From CAVOAK01 sp965217615 (lineage in GTDB: Bacteria > Pseudomonadota > Alphaproteobacteria > UBA8366 > CAVOAK01), in assembly GCA_965217615.1 (NCBI GenBank), contig CBDCIT010000050.1, positions 1 through 64,000 on the forward strand: 64,000 nt of DNA, given 5' to 3'. How positions within the stretch are numbered: position 1 is the stretch's first letter; every line of letters begins with the position of its first letter. Position numbers and translations under genes: made by a program. Shown in pieces: positions 45,123 through 53,554 of the stretch. Below the pieces are notes generated by a model, which did not search any database, was not told where the DNA came from, and saw only the letters and a program-made list of their open reading frames with translations.

Positions 45123-45515
45123 TTACGCTTCACCGATGTCGATGCCCTCTTCCGTCAGCACCTTGTTGGCGATACGGAAGGCCTCGACGCCGGCCGGCAC
45201 GCCGCAATAGGCGCCGATCTGCACTAACGTGTCGCACAGCTCATCGAGCGTGCAGCCATTACGCAGTGCACCGCGGAAATGAAGCTCGAACTCCGGCGCC
45301 CGGTTGAGTGCCGCCAGCATGCAAAGATTGTTGAGGCTTATCTGCTTGCGCGACAGCGAACTCTTGCTCCAAACGCGGCCCCACGCAACTTCGGTGGCAA
45401 ACTCTTGCAGGGCCATGGTGAAGTCGTTGGCATTGGCAAGCGCCCGCTCGACATAGTCTTCTCCCAGCACCTGCTTGCGGACCTCCAGGCCCGCTTCGAA
45501 CAGTTCGGATGGCAT
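45123..45515 (-). CDS. Carboxymuconolactone-decarboxylase-family protein
   Basis: 130 residues from ATG 45515 (MPSELFEAGLEVRKQVLG). It is all-helical with WSKSSLSRKQISLNNLCML and APEFELHFRGALRNGCTLDE, the signature of the PcaC/CMD family. PcaC decarboxylates 4-carboxymuconolactone in the beta-ketoadipate route; other members are peroxidases. Size and motifs fit PcaC, supporting a role in ring-cleavage product processing. Confidence 0.82.
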   Translation of the reverse strand: MPSELFEAGLEVRKQVLGEDYVERALANANDFTMALQEFATEVAWGRVWSKSSLSRKQISLNNLCMLAALNRAPEFELHFRGALRNGCTLDELCDTLVQIGAYCGVPAGVEAFRIANKVLTEEGIDIGEA

Positions 45516-45677
45516 GATTCCCCCATAGTTTATTGACATGGATGGCCCGCTATTCGATTCGGGCAGTGCTCGACAACTTAGCACGTTGCGGTGAAGTTGG
45601 AGCCGACGGTAACGCGTTTATCGGGGCTCGCTGGCTCAGCTCGGTTGTATCGGCTCCAGGCTATGACCGGATATCGC

Positions 45678-47996
45678 TCACGCGTTTCCGTTCATCAGGC
45701 GCCAGATTTTCTCCTGCGTTACCGGCATGTCGATGTTCGAAACGTTGAACTCCGACAGGGCGTCGAGGACCGCGTTGACGACAGTGGGCGGGGCGCCAAT
45801 GCTGCCAACCTCGCCACAGCCCTTCACCCCCATCGGGTTGGTCTTACAGGGGTAATCCTCGATGAAATTCAGCTCGATGGACGGAACATCGTCGGCCCGC
45901 GGCATGCGATAGTCCATGTAGGAGCCGGTCAAGAGCTGCCCGCTCTCAGGGTCGTAGATGCAGCTCTCATGCACCGCCTGGCCGATACCCTGGATGAGTC
46001 CACCGATGACTTGACCACTCGCGAGAAGTGGATTGACGACGGTTCCAATATCATCGACGGCAACGAACTTTACGATCTCGAGGGCGCCGGTATCCCGGTC
46101 GATTTCAACCTCGCAGACGTAACAGCCGTTGGGGTAGGTGTATGCTTCTACTTCAAATTCGCCGACTCCTGATAATCCGGTATCCTCTCCCTCAGTTGCA
46201 AACTTCGGATCGGCCGCGGCCTCGGCGACCTGGGCAAGGCCAGCGCGGCGGTCGGTGCCGACAACGCTGAACATGCCGTCGGCAAATTCTATGTCGGCTG
46301 CCGACGCTTCCAACACCTCGGCCGCAATCCGCTTGCCGTTCTCGATCAAGGCCAATGCCGCGCGTTGACAGGCAACGCCGCCAACCGGCATCGATTTCGA
46401 ACCGCCGGTACCATGACCGGTTGCGATCAAATCCGTGTCACCCTGAATCGTGGTGACACGGTCGTTGTCGACACCGAGCTGTTCGGCGACGACCTGAGCG
46501 TAGCCGGTCGCTATACCCTGACCGATCGCCTGGGTACCGATGACGACCTTCACGTCGCCTTTATCGTCAACGCTAACGGCGGCCGTTTCGTTGCCGTTGC
46601 CGCAGTTCTCGAGGTAGTAGGCGAAGCCAAATCCGCGCAACTTGCCCGCATCACGACTCTTTTCCCGTCGCGCAGCAAACCCCTTGTAATCGGCATGATT
46701 CAGCGCCGCTTCCATCATCCGTGGAAAATCGCCATCGTCGTAGATGTTCCGTATCGCAGCGGCATAGGGCATGGCTTCCCTGGGAATCAGGTTACGCCGC
46801 CGCAAATCCGCCGGATCGATGTTGAGCTGGCGCGCCGCGGCGTCGACCAAGCGCTCGACGAAGTAAATCGGCGGCGGCCGTCCGGCGCCGCGATAAGCGT
46901 CCATCTGGACCGTGTGTGTAAAGACGCCAGTGACTTCGGCATGGACGGCCGGAACCGTGTAGGCGCCGCTCAGCAACCCTGCGCCGCCACTCGTGGGCAT
47001 ATACATCGCAAAAGACGAATAGTGGGCGCCGAGATTGCCGATCGAGCGCACGCGAATAGCGAGAAACCGTCCGTCGGCGTCGAGCGCCAGTTCCCCACGG
47101 TTTATCTGATCGCGGCCCTGATTGTCGGACACGAACGCCTCCGTCCGCTCACTCGTCCATTTGACCGGCCGATTGAGGTCGCGCGCCGCAAACAGGACCA
47201 GCGGCGGCTCCGGATAGGTCATGGTCTTCATGCCGAAACTGCCGCCGACGTCTGGGGTTACGACGCGGAGCTCTTCTTTTTCGATTCCAAGCACGTCGGA
47301 TAGGGCGCTCTGCGTTAGGTGGACACCCTGCGACGGGCTATGCAGCGTATAGCGCTTGCCGTCCCAATCACCGATTGCCGCCCTTGGCTCCATGGAATTG
47401 GCGACCACCCGGTTGTTGACCAGTTCGACGCGGACGATATGGTCGGCCTTCTCGAAGGCCGCATCCGTCGCTTCCCGATTCCCTATTTGCCATGTTAACG
47501 CAACGTTGTTCGGCGCGCCTTCCCAGACCTGGGGTGAGTCTGCATTGGTTGCATGTTTGGTGGCGGTGATGGATGGCAGCGGCTCATAGGACACATCGAC
47601 GAGTTCCGCCGCGTCCTGGGCCTGACCATGGGTCTCGGCGACAACGAAGGCGACCGGATAGCCGACATGCCGGACCACATCGACGGCCAGGATCTCGCGT
47701 GTCGGCGAAAACACTTTCGACCCGTCGATATTCGTATCGAAGACCAACAAGAAGGGAAGAGACTTCAGCCCGGCAGCCTTGATGTCGTGGGCCGTATAGA
47801 CGGCCAATACACCGGGAGCCGCTTTCGCCGCGGAGGTGTCGATACCGGAGATATTCGCGTGCGCATAGGGCGACCGTACGACGACCCCGTAAGCCTGACC
47901 GTCGAGGTTTATATCGCTGGTATACGTCCCGTTGCCGGTTAGAAAGCGCTGGTCCTCAAGCCGCGTTGGAGCTTGGCCGACGCCAAATTTTGCCAT
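45678..47996 (-). CDS. Molybdenum hydroxylase large subunit 1 (xanthine dehydrogenase family)
   Basis: 772 residues from ATG 47996 with AAGG upstream. Molybdopterin-binding motifs: GGSFGMK (251-257), AYRGAGRP (367-374), and near the C-terminus KGCGEVGSIGAPP with the catalytic Glu at about 728. The AYRGAGR form is that of non-CO-dehydrogenase members; CO dehydrogenase has AYRCSFR. Such enzymes hydroxylate N-heterocycles or aldehydes at Mo, passing electrons to FeS and FAD subunits, not encoded in this window. Very similar to large subunit 3. Confidence 0.88.
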   Translation of the reverse strand: MAKFGVGQAPTRLEDQRFLTGNGTYTSDINLDGQAYGVVVRSPYAHANISGIDTSAAKAAPGVLAVYTAHDIKAAGLKSLPFLLVFDTNIDGSKVFSPTREILAVDVVRHVGYPVAFVVAETHGQAQDAAELVDVSYEPLPSITATKHATNADSPQVWEGAPNNVALTWQIGNREATDAAFEKADHIVRVELVNNRVVANSMEPRAAIGDWDGKRYTLHSPSQGVHLTQSALSDVLGIEKEELRVVTPDVGGSFGMKTMTYPEPPLVLFAARDLNRPVKWTSERTEAFVSDNQGRDQINRGELALDADGRFLAIRVRSIGNLGAHYSSFAMYMPTSGGAGLLSGAYTVPAVHAEVTGVFTHTVQMDAYRGAGRPPPIYFVERLVDAAARQLNIDPADLRRRNLIPREAMPYAAAIRNIYDDGDFPRMMEAALNHADYKGFAARREKSRDAGKLRGFGFAYYLENCGNGNETAAVSVDDKGDVKVVIGTQAIGQGIATGYAQVVAEQLGVDNDRVTTIQGDTDLIATGHGTGGSKSMPVGGVACQRAALALIENGKRIAAEVLEASAADIEFADGMFSVVGTDRRAGLAQVAEAAADPKFATEGEDTGLSGVGEFEVEAYTYPNGCYVCEVEIDRDTGALEIVKFVAVDDIGTVVNPLLASGQVIGGLIQGIGQAVHESCIYDPESGQLLTGSYMDYRMPRADDVPSIELNFIEDYPCKTNPMGVKGCGEVGSIGAPPTVVNAVLDALSEFNVSNIDMPVTQEKIWRLMNGNA

Positions 47997-48204
47997 GATT
48001 GTACCTTCGTTTAACCGAGCGCGATGATAGGAGTCGGAGGGGTCGGGTCAACCGAAAAGGGAATCTGCACGGACCAATCTTTTGGGTTGCCTGTGCAGCG
48101 CCGAGCAGGCTGCAGGCAAAGCACCTATCACGATACCAGTCGCTGGCCATCGCGGGCCTCGCCTCATATGATCCGGGCCCGCGAGCAGGGATACGGAGGT
48201 TACG
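47997..48204. promoter_or_regulatory. Divergent promoter region between two catabolic transcription units
   Basis: About 210 bases separate the starts of the molybdenum hydroxylase (minus) and the decarboxylase-like gene (plus). A block gcgatgataggagtc near 48021 recurs upstream of the paralogue (gcgatgacaggagtc near 55905), so the promoter was duplicated with the gene. No operator assigned. Confidence 0.4.
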
Positions 48205-49185
48205 GTGAGCAGACGATTGACGATGGCGCTGGAGCGATACCCCCGGCACATGCCGTTTCACATGGGAACGGTGCAACCTCCGGAAGGCTATGACATCACA
48301 CCGCTTGAAGTCGCCGTGAGCGACACGGACCGGCGGGATGGAGTTGATCGTCACGACAGAATATATCCCGGCAAGGAATTCGATATCGGCGAGTTCTCGC
48401 TTGCCTCCTACGTCATGCTGAAGGCGCGCGGCGAGCCATTTACTGCCACGCCGGTCTTTCCGCGTCGGCTGTTCAGCCACAATCATATATTTGTCAGTAT
48501 CGATTCTGGAATCGAGGAGCCCCGGGACCTGATTGGCAAGAAGGTCGGCATCCGGTCCTTCCAGACGACGTTGACCGTGCTTGTTTTGGGGGATCTCAAG
48601 CTTGAGTACGGCGTGCCATGGCAGGAGATCCATTGGGTTTGCCAGCACAAAGAACCGTTGCCTTGGACGCCGCCGGACGAACTGTCGATCGAGTACATTA
48701 GCGGGGGCAAGGAAGTCCCGCAGATGTTCGTCGACGGCGAAATAGACGCATTCATTCACCCTTCGCTGCCGCCGGCCTTACTGGCGCGGCCCGACCGGGG
48801 GCGACGACTGTTCTCCGACCCGAAGCGCGAAGCGATCGCTTATTTCAAGAAGCACGGCTACTACCCGATGATGCATGTGCTGGTGTTTCAGCAGTCGCTG
48901 ATTGACGAAGAACCCGAACTGCCGCTGAAGATGATCGCCTATTGGGAAGAGTCGAAACGACAGGCGCTGCGTTACTACAACGATCCGGGATTCTCCGAGC
49001 TGGCCTTTGCGCGCAACGAGTATGAAGCGCAGTGTGAGACCATGGCGCCAGACCTGTGGCCATCGGGGCTTGCGGCCAATCGCAAGAACTTGGAGCGTTT
49101 CATCGGACGCGTCGCGGACCAGAAGCTCATCGACGAGCCAATCCCTGTCGAAACACTGTTTCCCAGCTCCGTATTGAACACCTGA
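48205..49185 (+). CDS. 4,5-dihydroxyphthalate decarboxylase-like protein
   Basis: 326 residues; GTG 48205 with GGAGG 5 bases upstream. It has a periplasmic-binding-protein-like fold: FDIGEFSLASYVMLKARGE, then VGIRSFQTTLTVLVLGDL and AFIHPSLPPALLA, as in Pht5-type proteins. No signal peptide, consistent with a cytoplasmic enzyme. Phthalate-pathway Pht5 removes CO2 from 4,5-dihydroxyphthalate; many relatives have unknown substrates. First gene of a plus-strand operon followed by two reductases and a molybdenum hydroxylase. Confidence 0.82.
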   Translation: MSRRLTMALERYPRHMPFHMGTVQPPEGYDITPLEVAVSDTDRRDGVDRHDRIYPGKEFDIGEFSLASYVMLKARGEPFTATPVFPRRLFSHNHIFVSIDSGIEEPRDLIGKKVGIRSFQTTLTVLVLGDLKLEYGVPWQEIHWVCQHKEPLPWTPPDELSIEYISGGKEVPQMFVDGEIDAFIHPSLPPALLARPDRGRRLFSDPKREAIAYFKKHGYYPMMHVLVFQQSLIDEEPELPLKMIAYWEESKRQALRYYNDPGFSELAFARNEYEAQCETMAPDLWPSGLAANRKNLERFIGRVADQKLIDEPIPVETLFPSSVLNT

Positions 49186-49218
49186 CATGGCGAATAGCGC
49201 ATCGTGGAAGGTTTAGGG

Positions 49219-50199
49219 ATGCGTGCCATTAAACAACGCAACTTGGGAAGAAACGGGCCATCGGTCGCCGCGCTCGGCTTTGGCGGCATGGTCCTTGAGG
49301 GCGTTTATGGCCAGCCGGTTGATGCACAAGCCGTGTTGACGATCGTCGAGGCGATGACCCTCGGCATGATGATCGATACCGCCGATTCCTACGGCAGGGG
49401 CCACAATGAAGAACTCGTTGGCCAGGCGTTGGCGCAACATGACGGCAAGGCCTTCATCGCCACCAAGTGCGGTATCGTGTTCGAGGAAAATGAAGATGGA
49501 TCGGATTTCGTGACCGATACGGGCTATACGCTCAAGGTCAATGGCAGGCCGGATTATGTGTCGAGGGCCATCGATGCCAGCCTCCGCAGGCTCGGTGTCG
49601 AGACAATCGACCTGTTGTATCTTCATTATGTCGACCCCGCCGTTCCGATTGAGGACACCGTCGGCGCCATGGCCGAAACGGTCGGCGCCGGCAAGGTCGG
49701 CTATCTTGGTCTGAGCAACCCAGACGCTGGGCAGACGCGCCAGGCGCATGGCGTCCATTCGATTGCCGCTGTCGAGCATGAATATTCCCTGTGGCGCCGT
49801 GGAGCCGAGGTGGAGCTGCTGTCGTGTTTGCGTGAATTGGGCATTTCGCTGGTTGCCTGGGCACCATTGGGGCGGGGCCTTTTGACCGGTGTGATGAGCG
49901 AACCGGCAGAAGGTGATATTCGCCAGGCCATGCCGGAGTTTGCTGGAGAAAAACTGATAGCCAACCGGGACCGTTTTGCGCCGCTGACGGACCTGGCCCG
50001 GGAAATCGGCGCAACCCCCGCGCAACTCGCGCTGTCATGGCTGCTGCACCAGGGGCCGGACATCATTCCAATTCCAGGCAGTGACCGGTTGGCGTATTTG
50101 CACGAGAATGTGGCGGCCGTGGACCTCACATTGAGTGCGGATATGTTGGCGCAAATCAACCGTTTAGCCTCACCGGGCGTAACGGAGGGAAGCACGTGA
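49219..50199 (+). CDS. Aldo/keto reductase 2
   Basis: 326 residues from ATG 49219; a GTG at 49204 is possible. Tetrad: Asp and Tyr in IDTADSYGRG, Lys in FIATKCG, His in LLYLHYVDP. Its stop overlaps the start of reductase 3 (GTGATG). Very similar in sequence to reductases 1 and 3. Confidence 0.85.
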   Translation: MRAIKQRNLGRNGPSVAALGFGGMVLEGVYGQPVDAQAVLTIVEAMTLGMMIDTADSYGRGHNEELVGQALAQHDGKAFIATKCGIVFEENEDGSDFVTDTGYTLKVNGRPDYVSRAIDASLRRLGVETIDLLYLHYVDPAVPIEDTVGAMAETVGAGKVGYLGLSNPDAGQTRQAHGVHSIAAVEHEYSLWRRGAEVELLSCLRELGISLVAWAPLGRGLLTGVMSEPAEGDIRQAMPEFAGEKLIANRDRFAPLTDLAREIGATPAQLALSWLLHQGPDIIPIPGSDRLAYLHENVAAVDLTLSADMLAQINRLASPGVTEGST

Positions 50200-51188
50200 T
50201 GAAACAACGCAACTTGGGAAAAAACGGACCCTCCGTCGGTGCGGTCAGTTTTGGCGCCATGGTCATTGAAGGTTCTTATGGCCAGGCGTTGGACGATGCA
50301 CATGGCGTTGCGACGATCGTCGAGGCGATGAGCCTCGGCATGATGATCGACACCGCCAGTTCTTATGGCAGGGGCCACAATGAAGAACTCGTCGGCCGGG
50401 CGCTGGCGCAGCGGGACGGCCAGGCGTTTGTCGCCACCAAGTTCGGTATGGTCTTCGACGAAGATGAAGAATCAACGGAAATCCGGACCAGATGGGGCTT
50501 TCCCTTAAAGATCAGTGGCAGGCCGGACTATGTGTCGAGGGCCATCGATGCCAGCCTCCGCAGGCTCGGTGTCGAAACCATCGACTTGCTGTATCTCCAC
50601 TTTCCCGATCCCGCCGTGCCGATGGAGGACACTGTCGGCGCCATGGCCGAAGCGGTTAAGGCGGGAAAGGTCGCCCATCTCGGCCTCAGCAACGTCAGCG
50701 CTGAACAAACGCGCCGGGCGCATAGCGTCCATCCGGTTGCAGCAGTCCAGTATGAATACTCCTTGTGGGACCGCGAAGCCGAGGCCGAACTGCTGCCGTG
50801 TTTGCGCGAACTTGGTACTTCGTTGGTTGCCTGGTCGCCATTGGGAACTGGCTTTTTAGCTGGCCGGATGGACGAACCGGCGGAAGGCGACATGCGTCGA
50901 TATAATCCGCGCTTAACCGGCGAGAACTTTTCAGCCAACCAGGATCGATTTGCACCGCTGTTGGACCTGGCGCGCGAGCTCGGCGCAACCCCGGCGCAAC
51001 TAGCGCTGTCATGGCTGCTTCATCAGGGGCCGGACATCATTCCAATCCCAGGAACCCAAAGCATGACACATTTGCACGAGAATGCGGCTGCTGCGGAGAT
51101 CCAATTGAGCGCAGAAATGCTGACGCAGATCGACTCTTGGGCCGGACCCGGCGTAACCGCAGGAGGGACACCACCTCCGCCTGCATGA
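50196..51188 (+). CDS. Aldo/keto reductase 3
   Basis: 330 residues; start GTG 50196 or ATG 50199 with GGAGGGA upstream and overlapping the previous stop. Tetrad: IDTASSYGRG (Asp, Tyr), FVATKFGM (Lys), LLYLHFPDP (His). A tandem duplicate of reductase 2, followed after 23 bases by molybdenum hydroxylase 2. Confidence 0.85.
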   Translation: MMKQRNLGKNGPSVGAVSFGAMVIEGSYGQALDDAHGVATIVEAMSLGMMIDTASSYGRGHNEELVGRALAQRDGQAFVATKFGMVFDEDEESTEIRTRWGFPLKISGRPDYVSRAIDASLRRLGVETIDLLYLHFPDPAVPMEDTVGAMAEAVKAGKVAHLGLSNVSAEQTRRAHSVHPVAAVQYEYSLWDREAEAELLPCLRELGTSLVAWSPLGTGFLAGRMDEPAEGDMRRYNPRLTGENFSANQDRFAPLLDLARELGATPAQLALSWLLHQGPDIIPIPGTQSMTHLHENAAAAEIQLSAEMLTQIDSWAGPGVTAGGTPPPPA

Positions 51189-51211
51189 GGCGCCGGACAC
51201 AGCACAGCATC

Positions 51212-53542
51212 ATGGAAAGATTCGCAATCGGACAGGGCGTTAGGCGCACGGAGGATTCGCGCCTTCTCAAGGGGTTGGGCCGATTCCTGAACGATGTGAT
51301 GTTGCCAGATCAAGCCTATGGCTTTGTCGTACGTTCCCCCTACGCTCATGCACGCGTCCGCTCGGTCGATGCCGAAACAGCTAAGGTCGCATCGGGTGTG
51401 CTCACCGTGTTGACCGGCGCCGAGCTTCAGGCCGACGGCATCGGTCCTCTGCTTTGCGACGCCAAAGGACTGATGCGGGGCGACGAACCGATGTTTCATA
51501 TCCCGCGGACAGCTTTGGTGTTGGATCGGGTGCGCCATGTCGGCGATCCAATAGCATTCATTGTTGCCGAGAGCCTCGGTCAGGCGCGAGATGCCGCGGA
51601 CTTGGTCGAAGTCGGCTACGAGCAGCTGCCATCGGTGACTTCGGCGGTTGAGGCCATCGAGGACGGCGCGCCGTCGGTATGGGACGACTGCCCGAACAAT
51701 GTCTGTTTCCGGTATGAGCTGGGTGACAAGGCGGCGACCGAAGCGGGCTTTGCCAAAGCCGCTCACGTTACGCGGCAGACAATTCCGATTAGTCGTCTCT
51801 CCGCAAGTTCGCTTGAGGCCAGAGGCTGCATCGGCCAGTACGACGCGAACCAGGACCGCTACACGCTCTACGCTGGACTGCAGGCGCCACACGCCGTGCG
51901 CCAAGACTTGGCAGAGAACATCTTCGGTCTGCCGCAACATAAGTTCCGTGTCATTGCGGGCGATGTTGGCGGAAGTTTCGGCATGAAGGGTGGCACCTAT
52001 CTGGAGTATATTTTGGTGCTTTGGGCCTCGAAGAGGCTTGGCCGTCCGGTCAAATGGGTCAGCGATCGAAGTGAAGCTTTCGTCAGCGACAACCATTCGC
52101 GGGACAACTTGAGCCAAGCGGCGCTTGCGCTCGATAAGGAAGGACGGTTTTTGGCGCTTACGGTATCGACGGTAGCGAACATGGGCGCCTACTTAGCGAC
52201 CAAAGGACCGTTTTCTGCCTACGTCAATCTCGGCTCGCTGGCCGGCGTCTACACGACACCTGCGATTCATGTGGAGGTCACGGGTGCTTACACGAATACG
52301 AACTCGACGGCGGCCTATCGCGGTGCCGGCCGGCCGGAGGCATCCTACGTCATAGAGCGGCTGATCGACACCGCAGCCGGCGAAACGGGTATCAGCCCTG
52401 TCGAGCTGCGGCGGCGCAACACCATCCCGCCCGAGGCGATGCCCTATGAGACTGCGCTCACCTTCACCTATGACTGCGGCATGTTCGAGCGGAATATGGA
52501 CGATGCCCTGCGGCTGGCCGACTATGAGGGTTTTGAAGCACGCCGGAGCGAAGCACGAAGGCGAGGAAAACTCCGCGGGCTCGGCATTTCCAACACGATA
52601 GAGCAGGCTGGCCACGGCCTGGAATCGGCAGAACTTCGTTTCGATCCGGGCGGGTCGATCACCGTGCTGGTCGGGACGATCTCTCATGGGCAGGGACACG
52701 AGACGTCATACCAGCAACTGGTTTGCGACCGGCTTGGGCTGTCGCCGGAGACGGTTCGTATAGTGGAGGGCGATACGGACGCCGTCGCCCACGGCGTCGG
52801 CACCATGGGCTCGCGCTCAATGGCTACCGGCGGCGGCGCAATTTCTCTGGCGACGGACAAAGTCATCGAGAAGGGAACACGGCTCGCAGCGCATCTGCTC
52901 GAGGCGGCCGAGGTTGACGTCGTCTTCTCTGATGGCGGCTTCTCCGTCTCAGGCACCGACAGATCGATTTCCCTTGGCGAGGTCGCGCGGCAGGCCTTTC
53001 TCGGCCAGAATCTACCACCGGATGTCGAAGCAGGACTGGCTGAGTCGGCAACCTTCGTACTGGAGGTTCCCACCTTTCCCAACGGCTGCCACGTGTGCGA
53101 ACTGGAAATCGATGAGGAAACCGGCGAGCTGGCGTTCGTTAACTACGCCGTCGTCGACGACGTCGGTACAGTCGTCAATCCTATGCTGCTTGAAGGGCAG
53201 ATCCATGGCGGTGTCGCGCAGAGTGTCGGGCAGTCGCTCTCAGAGGCCATCGTCTATGACGAGGCGGGGCAGCTCGTGACCGGCTCCTTCCTCGACTACG
53301 GGATGCCGCGCGCTGACACATTCTGCTCGATCGTCATGGCGAGCAACCCCGTGCCGACAGCGACAAATCCCTTAGGGGTGAAGGGTGCGGGTGAATTGGG
53401 AACCGTTGGTGGCTTGGCCGCTGTCATGAATGCGGTGGCCAATGCCCTTGCGCCGCTTGGCATCAATCACTTCGACATGCCGGCAACACCGGAGCGCATC
53501 TGTCGGGCGATCCGTGAGGCGCCCGGTCGGGCAGCGGAATAG
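51212..53542 (+). CDS. Molybdenum hydroxylase large subunit 2
   Basis: 776 residues from ATG 51212 (MERFAIGQGVRRTEDSRLLK). Motifs: GGSFGMKGG (~253), AYRGAGRPEA (~368), and KGAGELGTVGG near the end with the catalytic Glu. More diverged from subunits 1 and 3 than they are from each other. Last gene of the 48.2-53.5 kb operon. No FeS or FAD subunit follows. Confidence 0.88.
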   Translation: MERFAIGQGVRRTEDSRLLKGLGRFLNDVMLPDQAYGFVVRSPYAHARVRSVDAETAKVASGVLTVLTGAELQADGIGPLLCDAKGLMRGDEPMFHIPRTALVLDRVRHVGDPIAFIVAESLGQARDAADLVEVGYEQLPSVTSAVEAIEDGAPSVWDDCPNNVCFRYELGDKAATEAGFAKAAHVTRQTIPISRLSASSLEARGCIGQYDANQDRYTLYAGLQAPHAVRQDLAENIFGLPQHKFRVIAGDVGGSFGMKGGTYLEYILVLWASKRLGRPVKWVSDRSEAFVSDNHSRDNLSQAALALDKEGRFLALTVSTVANMGAYLATKGPFSAYVNLGSLAGVYTTPAIHVEVTGAYTNTNSTAAYRGAGRPEASYVIERLIDTAAGETGISPVELRRRNTIPPEAMPYETALTFTYDCGMFERNMDDALRLADYEGFEARRSEARRRGKLRGLGISNTIEQAGHGLESAELRFDPGGSITVLVGTISHGQGHETSYQQLVCDRLGLSPETVRIVEGDTDAVAHGVGTMGSRSMATGGGAISLATDKVIEKGTRLAAHLLEAAEVDVVFSDGGFSVSGTDRSISLGEVARQAFLGQNLPPDVEAGLAESATFVLEVPTFPNGCHVCELEIDEETGELAFVNYAVVDDVGTVVNPMLLEGQIHGGVAQSVGQSLSEAIVYDEAGQLVTGSFLDYGMPRADTFCSIVMASNPVPTATNPLGVKGAGELGTVGGLAAVMNAVANALAPLGINHFDMPATPERICRAIREAPGRAAE

Positions 53543-53554
53543 GCGATATCCCCT

